64,000 bases of DNA, from contig OY741283.1 of NCBI GenBank assembly GCA_963514095.1, positions 5,626,406 through 5,690,405 on the forward strand, written 5' to 3'. This DNA comes from Eutrigla gurnardus (taxonomy: Eukaryota > Chordata > Actinopteri > Perciformes > Triglidae). Made by a program: the position numbers and the translations under genes. Positions 39,116 through 49,800 of the stretch are shown piece by piece; the stretch's first letter is position 1, and each line of letters starts with the position of its first letter. The notes beneath the pieces were generated by a model, which saw only the letters and a program-made list of their open reading frames with translations, searched no databases and had not been told where the DNA came from.

Positions 39116-41088
39116 TCATACCGCATAGAGTTCGTAGATCTTCTTGGCGCAATATGCCAGGGCAGCCAGTGCTATCGTATTATGGAGTCTCTTTCTGTGG
39201 ACGTCATCCCTGCGCACCAAAACCACGGGCGTCGAGGAGGTGAGTGTATGCAGGGGCAGCCGCGAGAGTTTTTGGCTGTCGTATTCCACCTGGTACTTGC
39301 AGCAGGGGTCAAACTGCCATGAAATCCCGTAGAGGGCAGCACAGGCCACACTGAGGGCGCCAGCCGGCAACGCCACATAGCGCGAGTACTCAACGGGCAG
39401 TGAAAGTGGTGTCAGAAGACAAGCAGCGCCTGACAACACGGCCGTCTTGTGCAGGCAGTTGCCCACGGTAATCCACCGGGCCGTTTCATCTCCGATGCGT
39501 GTGGGCTCAATGACAATGTATTTATACTGGGCCTCCAGTGCCTGCTCCAACTCATACTCAAACTGGTCCTGTGCATTCTCCCCATTGTAGATCTCATGCA
39601 CAATGTAGCAGTCTGTCGCCGCCATCACTCCCCTATTCAGAAACAGAAAACATGGCAAGAAACAGTGAGAGAAAGGACAGAGTCTAGAGTAACAAGACTC
39701 ATTTTTATCAGACCTGTAAGTATTTTGTCTAGAATAACTTATTTTACCCAAATTGTTTCAATTAAAATTCTATATCACAACATATGTGTATACAACTACC
39801 ATAGCTCAAAGAACATACTTGGTCTAGGTAAAAATAAGAAAATTGCAAACATGTTATGTCCTTCTATTGGAAAATGTCAGTGATGGATTTATTTTTTTAT
39901 TTCATTTGTTGCAATCAATTACTACTCTATAGCACATAGCAACTACATCAATATTCAATTAAAAACTAATTCCATGACCAATAACTGATGATGTCCAGGA
40001 TGTATGGTTTGAGTGAGTGAGTGCCAGCATTTTATTTTTCATTATGAAACCCATTTGTATTTTGAAATGTGTCCCATTGAATAACATTGTCATTTTTGCG
40101 CCATTCTATTTCACATTTACTCAAACAATTTCATAATCACCAACTAGTTCAAATACTGTCAACAAATTACTAGTTACGAACAGCCCAAAATCTCAAATTG
40201 TAAAATATATAATTGCACATAAAACACAATAATTGTGGATCTGTAACCAACAACTTTTAAAAATATTTTATGTTGAACAATACTCCAAGTCCAGTTTCAG
40301 CCTAGTTGATTAATCGACTACTATTTCCTGTTGACGACATTTTCTTGTTATCTGTAAATGATCTTGAAATATGACAAACACATGAATGATGCATCTGTTT
40401 CAACAACCCGAGGCCTTCCAGTAAATGTTGATGGCAAACAAACCCTAACGACTACCTTGATAGACACCAAGCTAATTCGGCTTTAACTACAGCGGGACAT
40501 TGGCTACAGGACTATTGGAGACTCGTGGAAATGATTTCAGGATCACACTGCTGGGGACATAATGTACCTGAGCGCGGGTTAGATAACCAACAGCTAACTC
40601 GCTCGCATGGTAAAAAAGTTGGATTGGCCAGCGAAGTTGAGGACCGTTTACTTTCAAAACAGGTCGACAAACAGCGGACAACACTGTTGATTCAGTCAGA
40701 ATTGTGTAGCGTGTGAGCTGTGGCATATCACACCCACGTTCGCACCCACACACGACTAAACACAACTTTTCCCACGGTTAATTGTCTGGTGTGAAATAAC
40801 CAAAACATCACATGAACTGCTAGTTTGTTTCCTTGCTAACGTCAGCTAGCCGTACCGCTGTACACGTTAGCCCGCTAACGTTAGCTAACCCTGGGATAAA
40901 AATCCGACTTTGTCGCGTTGGCAGTTCACTTTGAGTCCCAAACGACATGCATATTCGGGATGTGGCGAATGGTGACATCGACTAAATGCTGTGCCATATT
41001 AAAACATTTTCGTATAATAGCTAAGATGTGAAGTAACTGACCTCTCCCTGCTTACTGGGACACCGCGCCTCCTTCCCAGCGACGCCAT
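39116..41088 (-). CDS. tmem11: Transmembrane protein 11, mitochondrial
   Basis: TMEM11 is a mitochondrial membrane protein (Drosophila PMI) that associates with the MICOS complex and shapes cristae and mitochondrial morphology. Two minus-strand coding exons: 41042-41088 (MASLGRRRGVPVSRER) and 39116-39632. They join in phase (AG|G) to give 187 residues; the human protein has 192. Nearly all of exon 2 is family-typical: TDCYIVHEIYNGENAQDQFE, YKYIVIEPTRIGDETARW, two hydrophobic segments at about 75-97 and 102-122, then ISWQFDPCCKYQVEY and LHTLTSSTPVVLVR. It ends KKIYELYAV. The intron is 1.4 kb. Poly(A) signals of ATTAAA type lie on the minus strand at 38652-38657 and 38597-38602. Confidence 0.96.
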
Positions 41089-41320
41089 GTTGGAGATACA
41101 GCCGTGATTGCAGTTGACGCATGAGAGCACCCAGCCTTCTGGGTAATGTAGTGTGTTAACGCGGTCGACGTTCCACTACGACTCGAATTTGGACTACTAA
41201 TCCCATGGTGCTGTAAAACTAGTACCCTTACGTATGTAATAATAGCGCAGAAGTTTGAGAGGTCAGAACATATTCTAAATAAAAATGAGGCAAACACACG
41301 GAGGAATGTTTGTTTCAAAT
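41089..41320 (-). promoter_or_regulatory. tmem11 promoter
   Basis: Directly upstream of the tmem11 start are two words resembling the ZNF143/SBS site: CCTTCTGGGTAATGTAGT at 41135-41152 and ACTACTAATCCCATGGTG near 41193-41210. No TATA box is evident. The first intron side carries GCTAACGTCAGCTAGC (40835-40850) and GCTAACGTTAGC (40874-40885). Confidence 0.4.
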
Positions 41321-44173
41321 ATAATACTTTATCTAGTCATTATATTGAAACTTAAGATGCATAAATATCTTATCCTCTTAGATATTTAAATAGTTGTGCA
41401 AATAGAATGCATGCATGGGTTATACAATACTGTATATGCAATATATAGGGCCTAGTCTCGTTTTCTGATAGGCTTTGTAGACTCTTGGGTTGGCTACCCA
41501 TGTTGTGCCCCCCGTGCCCTGTCTGGGCTGGTGGACGTGCTGTAACCTGAAACGCTTTGAATGTAAAAACTAATGGCTACGTTTCGGGAATGTGAGATCA
41601 GCTGGAACCAAATGTTCCGCCTGTGACAATTGTCACTGCTTTAAGATTATGGGTGCTAAATGACGCACGGTTGTCGATACAAATTCAATCTTTCAATATT
41701 TTCTAATTATGTGTAAATCATGGTTGTTCAGCCTGACATCAGAATCAAACTGATTCAACTGTTGCTCTGTAAGTCATTGATCAGTTAATGTTATTAATCC
41801 TTTATGGATATTGCGCCTTATTACATTTTATTAACGTATTTAAAACTAGTATTGAAGGTAGGTGTGTCAACTTGGTCATGTTATTCAGGCAAATTCTTTA
41901 ATTTAACACTGGTGCAAAGAGCATTTTGTCCCCCTGAGGTCCCAGAAATACTACAGAGGACATGACCTCCTTAGTGGTAGCTCCATCACTTTGAATTACA
42001 CTGACATTTGGTCATTCAAGAGAACTTTGGACATCAATTGGAGTTGATAGGTAGCATCTTGTGTTTCGTGTTTAAGGGAAGTCAACAGAGCTCCCTCACT
42101 TCCCATATTCTGGCTGTCTCAGCTGGGTTTGTTGGTGAACTGCTGTGCTTTTAAAATGGGAGATAAGCAAGCAGAGTTCTTGCCATCTCACCCATTTGAG
42201 GAGCGCTCACCCCTGCCTTGCCAACAGCACACAATGTGACAGTGCCGGTAATTCTTGATAGTGTCACTAGATGGCGTCAAGAGTTTGCAAAACATTTCCT
42301 GTTTTTCTTTAAATTGGTAGTCTTTTGTAGGAAACAACGTTGTAAGTATTCAATTATCTCTCTGACTAACTGTAGTACTTATGTAATGTTTTTAACCGAC
42401 TGCTTAAAAGTCTTTTGAGGTGGACATTAATATATTTTCCAAACAGTCATTGCTGCCATTTGGAGAATATGCACCCTAGAACTATGCAGTGGAAATATGT
42501 TTTTTTTTTTAAGTCAGCCATATGCATCTTTACCCATTTTGTCATAAGATACTTTGACATTGATAATGTGATGAGTATTATTTTATTTATGTAAAGACAA
42601 CAAGAATAGAAAAAAGTCAAGCACAAAACAATATAACAAGAATTGGTACATTTTGGCAGAGTCCCCTGCCAGACATGTTTTTCTTCAAGAAAAGCACAAA
42701 TAGAAACACAAAGAAATGAAATAATACATTGATCTATCAATAGGCTGTGTCACCTAAAGGAAAGTTTTACAAAGGGACGGTGGTTTAAATGAGCTAAGTG
42801 ATTAAAGCAGATAAAGAGTCTGCCCTGCATGTTTATGTGTGTCCTGTTGAGTGTGTTTAGTAACCTGAGGTGTTTTTCTCCTCAACACTGAAGATTGTCA
42901 ACAGCAAAAGCTCATAAAGAGCACAAAAAGGGAAACCACAGGTTTTTTCAGTTATTTTCTTCCATGATGACCTACATCGGATTTTAAAAGCAGACTTGTG
43001 GGTACAAGAAAAAAACAACAAATAAAAGCCACAGTGACAAAAACAAGCTTAAAAGCTTTGGTCATCCAGTGTTAATTTACTGAAAGACAGAACAAATAAT
43101 GGTGGACAGCATACAATGTAAATGCCCTGAATATAATGGTGCCGTTTTTGAAATGCTGGTTTGAGCAGAGATACTTATCCACAGTAGTGTTGTACTACAC
43201 AGTGACAAACTTTAGACCAAATCTATGACATTTGTGCAATATTTAACACATATAATGAAGAACACAATGAACTTTTCTTCAAAGTTGGATATCCTTAATT
43301 TGTGTTCTTTGGTTTACAAATCCCTGCACCTTTGACCAATCAATGTTTCTAGCGGGAGTGGGAGTGGAACAGAGTGGAACCAAACAATGGAACCAAATTG
43401 AAATTTTGGGGAAATAAATTCAAAATGCAAATTCTATATATTTTTGTCATTACCCAGTACCCACCATATGTATCCATATACATCTCTGCATTTACCTAGA
43501 CAAAAACGATTCAAAGATCTTTTTAGCATTTGCAATCTACCAAATTAGCATTTCAGCCTCAATAAACACTATTTCTAGGAGATATGAGGAACACAAATAG
43601 AAAGAAAATAACAAAGTCAAAGAGTATCAAAAGGGGGTTGAAATAGAAAAGTAATCACCGTTTGACTATCAGTGAAGCCACCATTGCTTCTGTCCAAACT
43701 ATCAAGGAGAAAGACACCCAAATTGGTAATCTAGTAGAGCTGCTCACATCCAGTGAGTCCACAGGAGGACAGGAAATATGCAACATAAGATTTGACTCGC
43801 ATCTGTTCTCATTACAGGCCTGGCCCTGGCTTCCAGTCAGAGATGGGTACACATCCTGAATGTTTCTGTCTGAGGTAACAGGCTTCAGCTTTGGTTAATT
43901 TATTTGCTCATGTTGTTACAAGTAGTGACCAGCTGACTCACTTCCTGGTTCTGGTGAGTGTGTATTCCCGTGTTACTGACCCGTAGACCCAATGTTCAGC
44001 TCACAGACCTCTTTGCCGTGAGATCAGTTGTCATCAGGAGTCACTCAATGTCATGTTTAACAATGCCTGGAAGGTCCTTTGTTGTTATGTCAGCCTGTGA
44101 CTCCACACCACGATGACACACAGTATTTATTCCTTGGGAGTCTCTTTCTCTTCTCTGTCGGAGCCATGTAGGG
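41321..44173. other. tmem11-natd1 spacer and natd1 3' UTR
   Basis: AT-rich, with no coding sequence I can support. Minus-strand AATAAA signals downstream of the natd1 stop lie at 44126-44131, 43899-43904 and 42582-42587. The natd1 3' UTR may therefore be anything from 50 bases to 1.6 kb. The stretch 41.3-42.5 kb holds nothing recognisable. Confidence 0.4.
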
Positions 44174-45739
44174 TCATTGATATATATGTTCAAAGTACTG
44201 AGGTTGAGGATTTTCCTTGACATATTTCTGAATGTACCAGCAGGTCAGGTGGGCTTTCAGGTCCTCTTCCACCACAAAATCCATGGCTGCCTGCCATCAC
44301 AAGGAGCATTACATCGCATTTAAACAGTCCTGACATGTCTTAATCACTAGTGAAGTCATTATAATAAGATATTCATTTTTCATAATCAATTAAGGCTGCT
44401 AATCATTAGTGTAATCTGGGTTCTACATATATTACAATACAGTCTATGATGGGTTTTTTTTCTATATACAATAGCCAACAAAATTCAAAGCACTTTATAA
44501 TGATTAGAAATTATGATCAAATGTTTATGGTTCAAATATTACAGATTTGGCCTTTAATAAATAAACAGAAAGAAAAAAGCTCTCTCTTTTCTGAGGCAGA
44601 TAAAGATACATAAAAATAACCTTTATGAGTTTTACCTTGGCCAGGTGTTTGGCTATTCCTCTCCCTCTGTAAGCATCCGGAACTTCGGTGTGTTGCAAGT
44701 CCACAGTTTTCTTCCCAACATATTCATACAGAAGAACTGCCCGATCATGAGATCCTGAGGGCAGAGAGGTCATAGTGTGTGGTTGTGTTATCTCCAACCA
44801 AACCCAGTTTCCTACAGCTTACCAAAATAAACAACCCCCAGTTCTGTAGGGGATCCTAATAATACACAATGATCTATAAGGCGAGGCATACATAGTTTCC
44901 CTCAGTGAGCTTTGAATCACCTCAAAACAAGAGGTTTGATACCATGTGATGTAATGTGATGTCAACAGCCTATAACTTAGAGAGAAAATAATACATTGCC
45001 TTGGCACGCACACACAACACTTGTCACGTAGGACAAAAATGACCTTTTTGCTGTGAACACATCTCACACACCTAAATCATAGATTATCTAAAATAATCCA
45101 TAATTCCATAAAACTTGATGAACCTGATCTGAACACGTACACAATGTTAAAAACCCTGTGTTTTAGATTTTAAGATATTATTCATACAAAAAAACAAATT
45201 ATAATTTGTTTTTTGTATGAATAACTGACAAGGTTGGGGATAAGAACACAGTTATTATTCGGGAACGCCTAGAGTAATGATTGAAAGGCATTAATGTCTG
45301 ACTGGACGCTTTTAAATGTTTCATATTTGACTTCAGGAGTGGAAGGAAGAGAATGTTTCCGGAAAAACAAGCTGGTTAAGTTACAAGAAATTCAGCAGCT
45401 GTAGTTTGACCAAGAAGCATCGTCGTCTGTTCGGTTACTAACACGATATAATATCGGAACTAAGGCGTGACATCCCGATTACGTGCAATGAATAACGCCT
45501 CTGTCTCCGAAACGGCAGCTGTAATTATCAATAAGGACACGACGACGATGTTGGCAGCAAGAAAAGCTGCCCAAACCTCTGAGCTAGCATTAGCCAGCTA
45601 GCATGCTAATGTTTACATGTTTGGACTTACCATTTAGTCTTATGACGAACTGCCGACGTTTTTTATCGTGTTCCACTTGGATCTGAGCGTTGTTTGCGTC
45701 GAAGACATTTGGCTGTGCCGCCTGTGCTGCCTGTGCCAT
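44174..45739 (-). CDS. natd1: N-acetyltransferase domain-containing protein 1
   Basis: NATD1 is a very small GNAT-fold (YidJ/N-acetyltransferase domain) protein whose substrate is not established. Minus-strand exons: 45631-45739, 44636-44754 and 44174-44290, phases consistent, 114 residues (human 113). The N-terminus MAQAAQAAQPNVFDANN is Ala/Gln-rich and variable. Then come VEHDKKRRQFVIRLN and DRAVLLYEYVGKKTVDLQHT. YRGRGIAKHLAK at 65-76 holds the Q/R-x-x-G-x-G/A-type acetyl-CoA loop (RGRGIA), and FVVEEDLKAHLTCWYIQKYV closes the fold. It ends QYFEHIYQ. Intron 1 carries a 47-base palindrome. Confidence 0.95.
45178..45224. repeat. 47-base near-perfect palindrome
   Basis: Left arm 45178-45201 and right arm 45202-45224 are reverse complements except for one extra A in the left arm, with no spacer. 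AT-rich; it could extrude a hairpin. It lies in natd1 intron 1. Confidence 0.9.
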
Positions 45740-46832
45740 AGTCTCTTGCTACAGTTGCCGATTACTGCGATGCTACTCTGCAGCGTCGCTAACCAGAAAT
45801 GGCTACATGAAATGAACGGTGAAAGCAAAACACCTCGTCCAACGAAATCAGCTGTGAGGTCACGTGACGTCCAGCCAATCGACGCCGGTGTTGTCAGAGA
45901 CGAGACAACAGTGGAGATGTAAAAAAATTTTTTAGTGACCATTACACACGATTATAACAGCGTTATTCTGTATATGTTACGTTATAGAAACGTAGGAGTG
46001 TGAACATTGAGATCGACCATAAACGTCTCACATGCAGCGTTCAAGTCACCTGGGAAAACAGAAAGCGTCTGTAAAATCTAGTTTTTTTCGATTGTAATGT
46101 TGGGTAGTGTAGTTTATGGTCTAGGTTTGACAAAGAAACACCCATTTGGGAGGGACAATAATTACTAAATGGTCAGAATAGTCTTCAGAGCTGTTGGTTT
46201 TAGTATTAAAGGCAAAATGTCTCTGTTTGCTGTTGGTTCATAAGCTGTTTCTTTTGATATACTTTAATCTTCCATCTCATTCTGCTGCTTTACAATTTTT
46301 TGTGACACACAATAAATTGGCTAATTAGTGCTTTTATTCAAACTAGTTGTGTATCTAAATCGTTTTAGATAGTTCAGGCCAGGTCACAGCTCACAGCTGT
46401 CATCAGCATAGCAACAGTCAGCACCTAAGTCTTCGCTGTTGGACATGAGTTCATGTGTTTTTCTCCACTACTGTTATGAATTGTACTCATATTAGTTAAA
46501 AAGTGCATTATTGACATTTGTAGTGATTCTAGACATTGTATGCAGCCATATCAAGATCACTAAAATTACAGTGAAGTAATCCTGTTAAGCTGTTGGCTTA
46601 ATCCTCTAAAACTCGAATGGAGTTTGTCAACCCTGCATAGGATTAAGTGTGTGTGTGTGTGTGTGTGTCTTTGGGACACTATTGTATAGACCTGGTTGTG
46701 GTTTGTTCTCTCTGGTTTTTGCCAGAGTGAGAGCTAGCGCACTTCTTTTGCAGATGGATAACACTGTCAGGCAGAAATTCTCACGTTTATTTGACTAATC
46801 TCATATAGTGTTTTTTCATCGTACTTCTGAAA
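45740..46832. promoter_or_regulatory. natd1 / MPRIP-like divergent promoter interval
   Basis: About 100-140 bases upstream of the natd1 start are TCACGTGA at 45860-45867 (an E-box of USF/TFE type), an overlapping GTGACGTC half-CRE, and CCAAT at 45875-45879. A ZNF143-like word (ATGTTGGGTAGTGTAGT) lies near 46097-46113. A (GT)n run at 46647-46668 separates this from the start region of the plus-strand gene at 46833. Confidence 0.45.
46647..46668. repeat. (GT)n microsatellite
   Basis: About 11 GT units in the natd1/MPRIP-like intergenic interval. Confidence 0.95.
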
Positions 46833-49800
46833 ATGATGTCCAAAGCGCCACGGTAAGTCAGCATTATCTATCTGTGTATCTGATACCTATTAGGGGATCA
46901 TTGCCTTTATAATTTTTTTGGGTTGCACTGAGCATAACTTCTTATAAAAAAAACATACATGCAGTATCCTCATATGGAAGGTGAAACATTGAATACATTA
47001 ATAGCTTCATAACTAGAAGGGACAGTGAGCACGTTCAATTCTTTATGGATAAAAGTGTGTTTTTTCCTGTTTTGTACCTGAAAATGAACAGTTTTATGAC
47101 AGTTAATTCTCTCTTTTTGTAATGTGAGAGAGATGTTTTCTGGTATAGATTAACACTTTTACTTTTTTTTTATTACTTTTTTTACTTTTACATTACACTC
47201 ACATGGCTGCCAAATCAAGTTAATGTTTCAAGATACTATAACTAACTCTGGGCAGTAATACGTTTAAATCACTCCTCCAAATATAACAGAAAAAGAATAT
47301 GTTGCAGCAGGTGTTAAACCACCAATTATGATTTTCAGCCGTGGGCTGATTTGGGAAAGTTCTTGTTGATTTGTGAGGATAAAGAACACATAAATTATCA
47401 ATAATGTCTACATCTTTGAATATTGCCAAATAAAATGTAATGATAACTTCACAACCCTGACTAAATACTTGTTTTCTGATAGTGCAGGATGACAGGATCA
47501 TTTATGCTTGACTGTCTTAATCTGATCTATACCAGGTGGCATGAGACCCTGGTAAACTCTAAGACCAAAACACCTGCAAAGAAGACAGGGGGGAAGGTAA
47601 GTGCACTCACTTCAGAAAAGTTTGGTTATTTATTACATTTGCAGATGATTACCGTCACCAAGTATTCAGTGCCTTGCATTTATCAATTCAGCATTTATTC
47701 TTATATATATATTAAGTGTCATGAGGATTAGGCAACATGTGAACTTTACAAAATGACTTACTTTACATTTTCATTCCTCTGTAATTCTTATTAATTGTAA
47801 TAATTTCCCCCTGCATTCCAGGATTCTGCATTGTTGGAACAGAGCACATGATAAACAAGATATGAGACAATATTTATCATGATCCTACCTTCCAGTTTAT
47901 AATGAACACATTGTTATAAGATCCTTTTGATTTTTTTTTTAGGAACAAATTGGGACTCGGCTGAATTTGACAAATTTGTTCAGTCAATGTTTTGCTGTTT
48001 TTTTTGTATCATTGCTGAAAAAAAATCCCATTTTAATTTGTTTTGAAGCTCACTGGCATACTTTACTAATACGCTTTTAAGGGGTTTGAACTACAGCATT
48101 GTACTGTGCAACAACTTCCCCTTCTTCCAGCAGGAGCGAATGCCAGCTGTGTATCTAAACTATATGAAGAACGTTGTGTGTTGTTTATCTAACATGGATG
48201 CAATTTCCTCAAAATGGGTGTGCATGCATTCGGTTATATTTATGATGCCATTAATGGCTGGAGATCAAGTCAATGCATTTACAACCTGCACAGCCCGCTA
48301 AGTCAGGACTCTTCGAGCCTCCTCTAATTGATTTCTCTGCCTTGCAGTCCGGCCACAGATTGATGGCCTCTGCAGTCACTGAGCCTCCACCTCGACAGAC
48401 CGGAATTAACCGCCTATGTCTGATGACTTTCCAATGCTCAAGTGTAATTAAGTTCAAGTGTGTGTGTCCATGATCACAGTGTCGGTCAGATGGTACTTAA
48501 GCAAATTAAGAGCTCTTTTGAGGATTAGACGGTTCTCTCCAGTGGTGATTGGATTGTATGTGTCAGAGAGTCCATGTTGGGATGGGGGTGAGCAGGAGGA
48601 GCGATGTTTGATATTTAAATTAATCATCCTCAAAACTGGAAACCATTCAGAACTTTATACCTACAAGTCTGTCTTTTTGTGACTTCCTAGACACTCACTG
48701 TTGCCTTCTTTTTCTATCTCCCAAAGGAACCAGCAGCACAAACACTACCTGCATCTAGTAGAGGTAAACAGGCCGGCAGCAGTTCGAATAAAACCAGCGC
48801 TAGTTATGGAAGGAGCAACAGCCTCGGCAGCAGAGGCAAGGATTCAGCTGCTGGCGGCAGTAAGGCTGGCAGTTTGAAAAGAGGTAGCCTCAGCCACCAA
48901 GACAACCAGGGTACCAAACCAGCATCTCGCCCATCCCGACCAGCTTTCCGCCTCTGCAGCAGCCGGAGCTTTTCCTCCCTCCACACCACCTCCCTCACTG
49001 CTGCTCCGTTCAAGAGAAGCAGCCGCTCTCTCAGCAGACTCGACCAAAGATCCCCTGGAGATGGTAATTTCATTTATGCTTAATTTATGTTGGTTTATTT
49101 ATAGCGAGTATAGTATTGTTTTTTTATTATTATATTTATGGATGTATTTTCTTAAGTTGCAACACAGCAAAGTTGTTGAATTTATACAGATGCTCTAAAT
49201 ATTTTGTAAGAAAGAAATCATAAATATCACCCAAAAGTTTTCTTATTTGTTTTATATACAGTTTTATTTCTTCTTTACTGCTGTCTCTTCAGATTCAGAC
49301 CATTCCGTTTCAAGTTCACAAATCATTGAAGGACAAGCAGCAGAAAAGAAAGAACTGAATTCTGGCCCGCCGTCCTCCTCTGAGGAGCAAATCAGGTATT
49401 TCCGAAGCTCCTGGATTTTTCTATGGTTGCTTTGTGAAATTATTTTATTATACTTTTTTTTCAAATTAAATATAAAATCATTGGTTTTGTCAATCTGTGC
49501 CATTTATGTTTCCATCATTAAAGGGAAAACAAAGACCAGTGTCATGATGATCAAGCTGAGAAAATGAAAACAAGCAGCTCCTCTGAGCCGCTGGAGTCTT
49601 CCTCCTCTTTGGTTTCCACCAGTGCATGTCATCATCACTGCAACAAAGTAAAGAAACAGGTACTTTTACTGAGTATTTGTGAATACATATTGAAGTTACT
49701 CTTAACTGCTGCTGTCTGTGCCAATCAGCATGACACCTTTGCTATGCTGCAAATATTGTTGACTTAAAAGTCAAATTAATGAATTCATCTGGTGCCATGA

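Noticed and set aside
39449..39883. Plus-strand frame of 144 codons
   Set aside because: Antisense of tmem11 exon 2 and its intron.
48131..48300. Possible extra exon in MPRIP-like intron 2 after CTTCTTCCAG
   Set aside because: The acceptor is good, but the frame runs to a stop without a clear donor, and the exons on both sides already join in phase 0.
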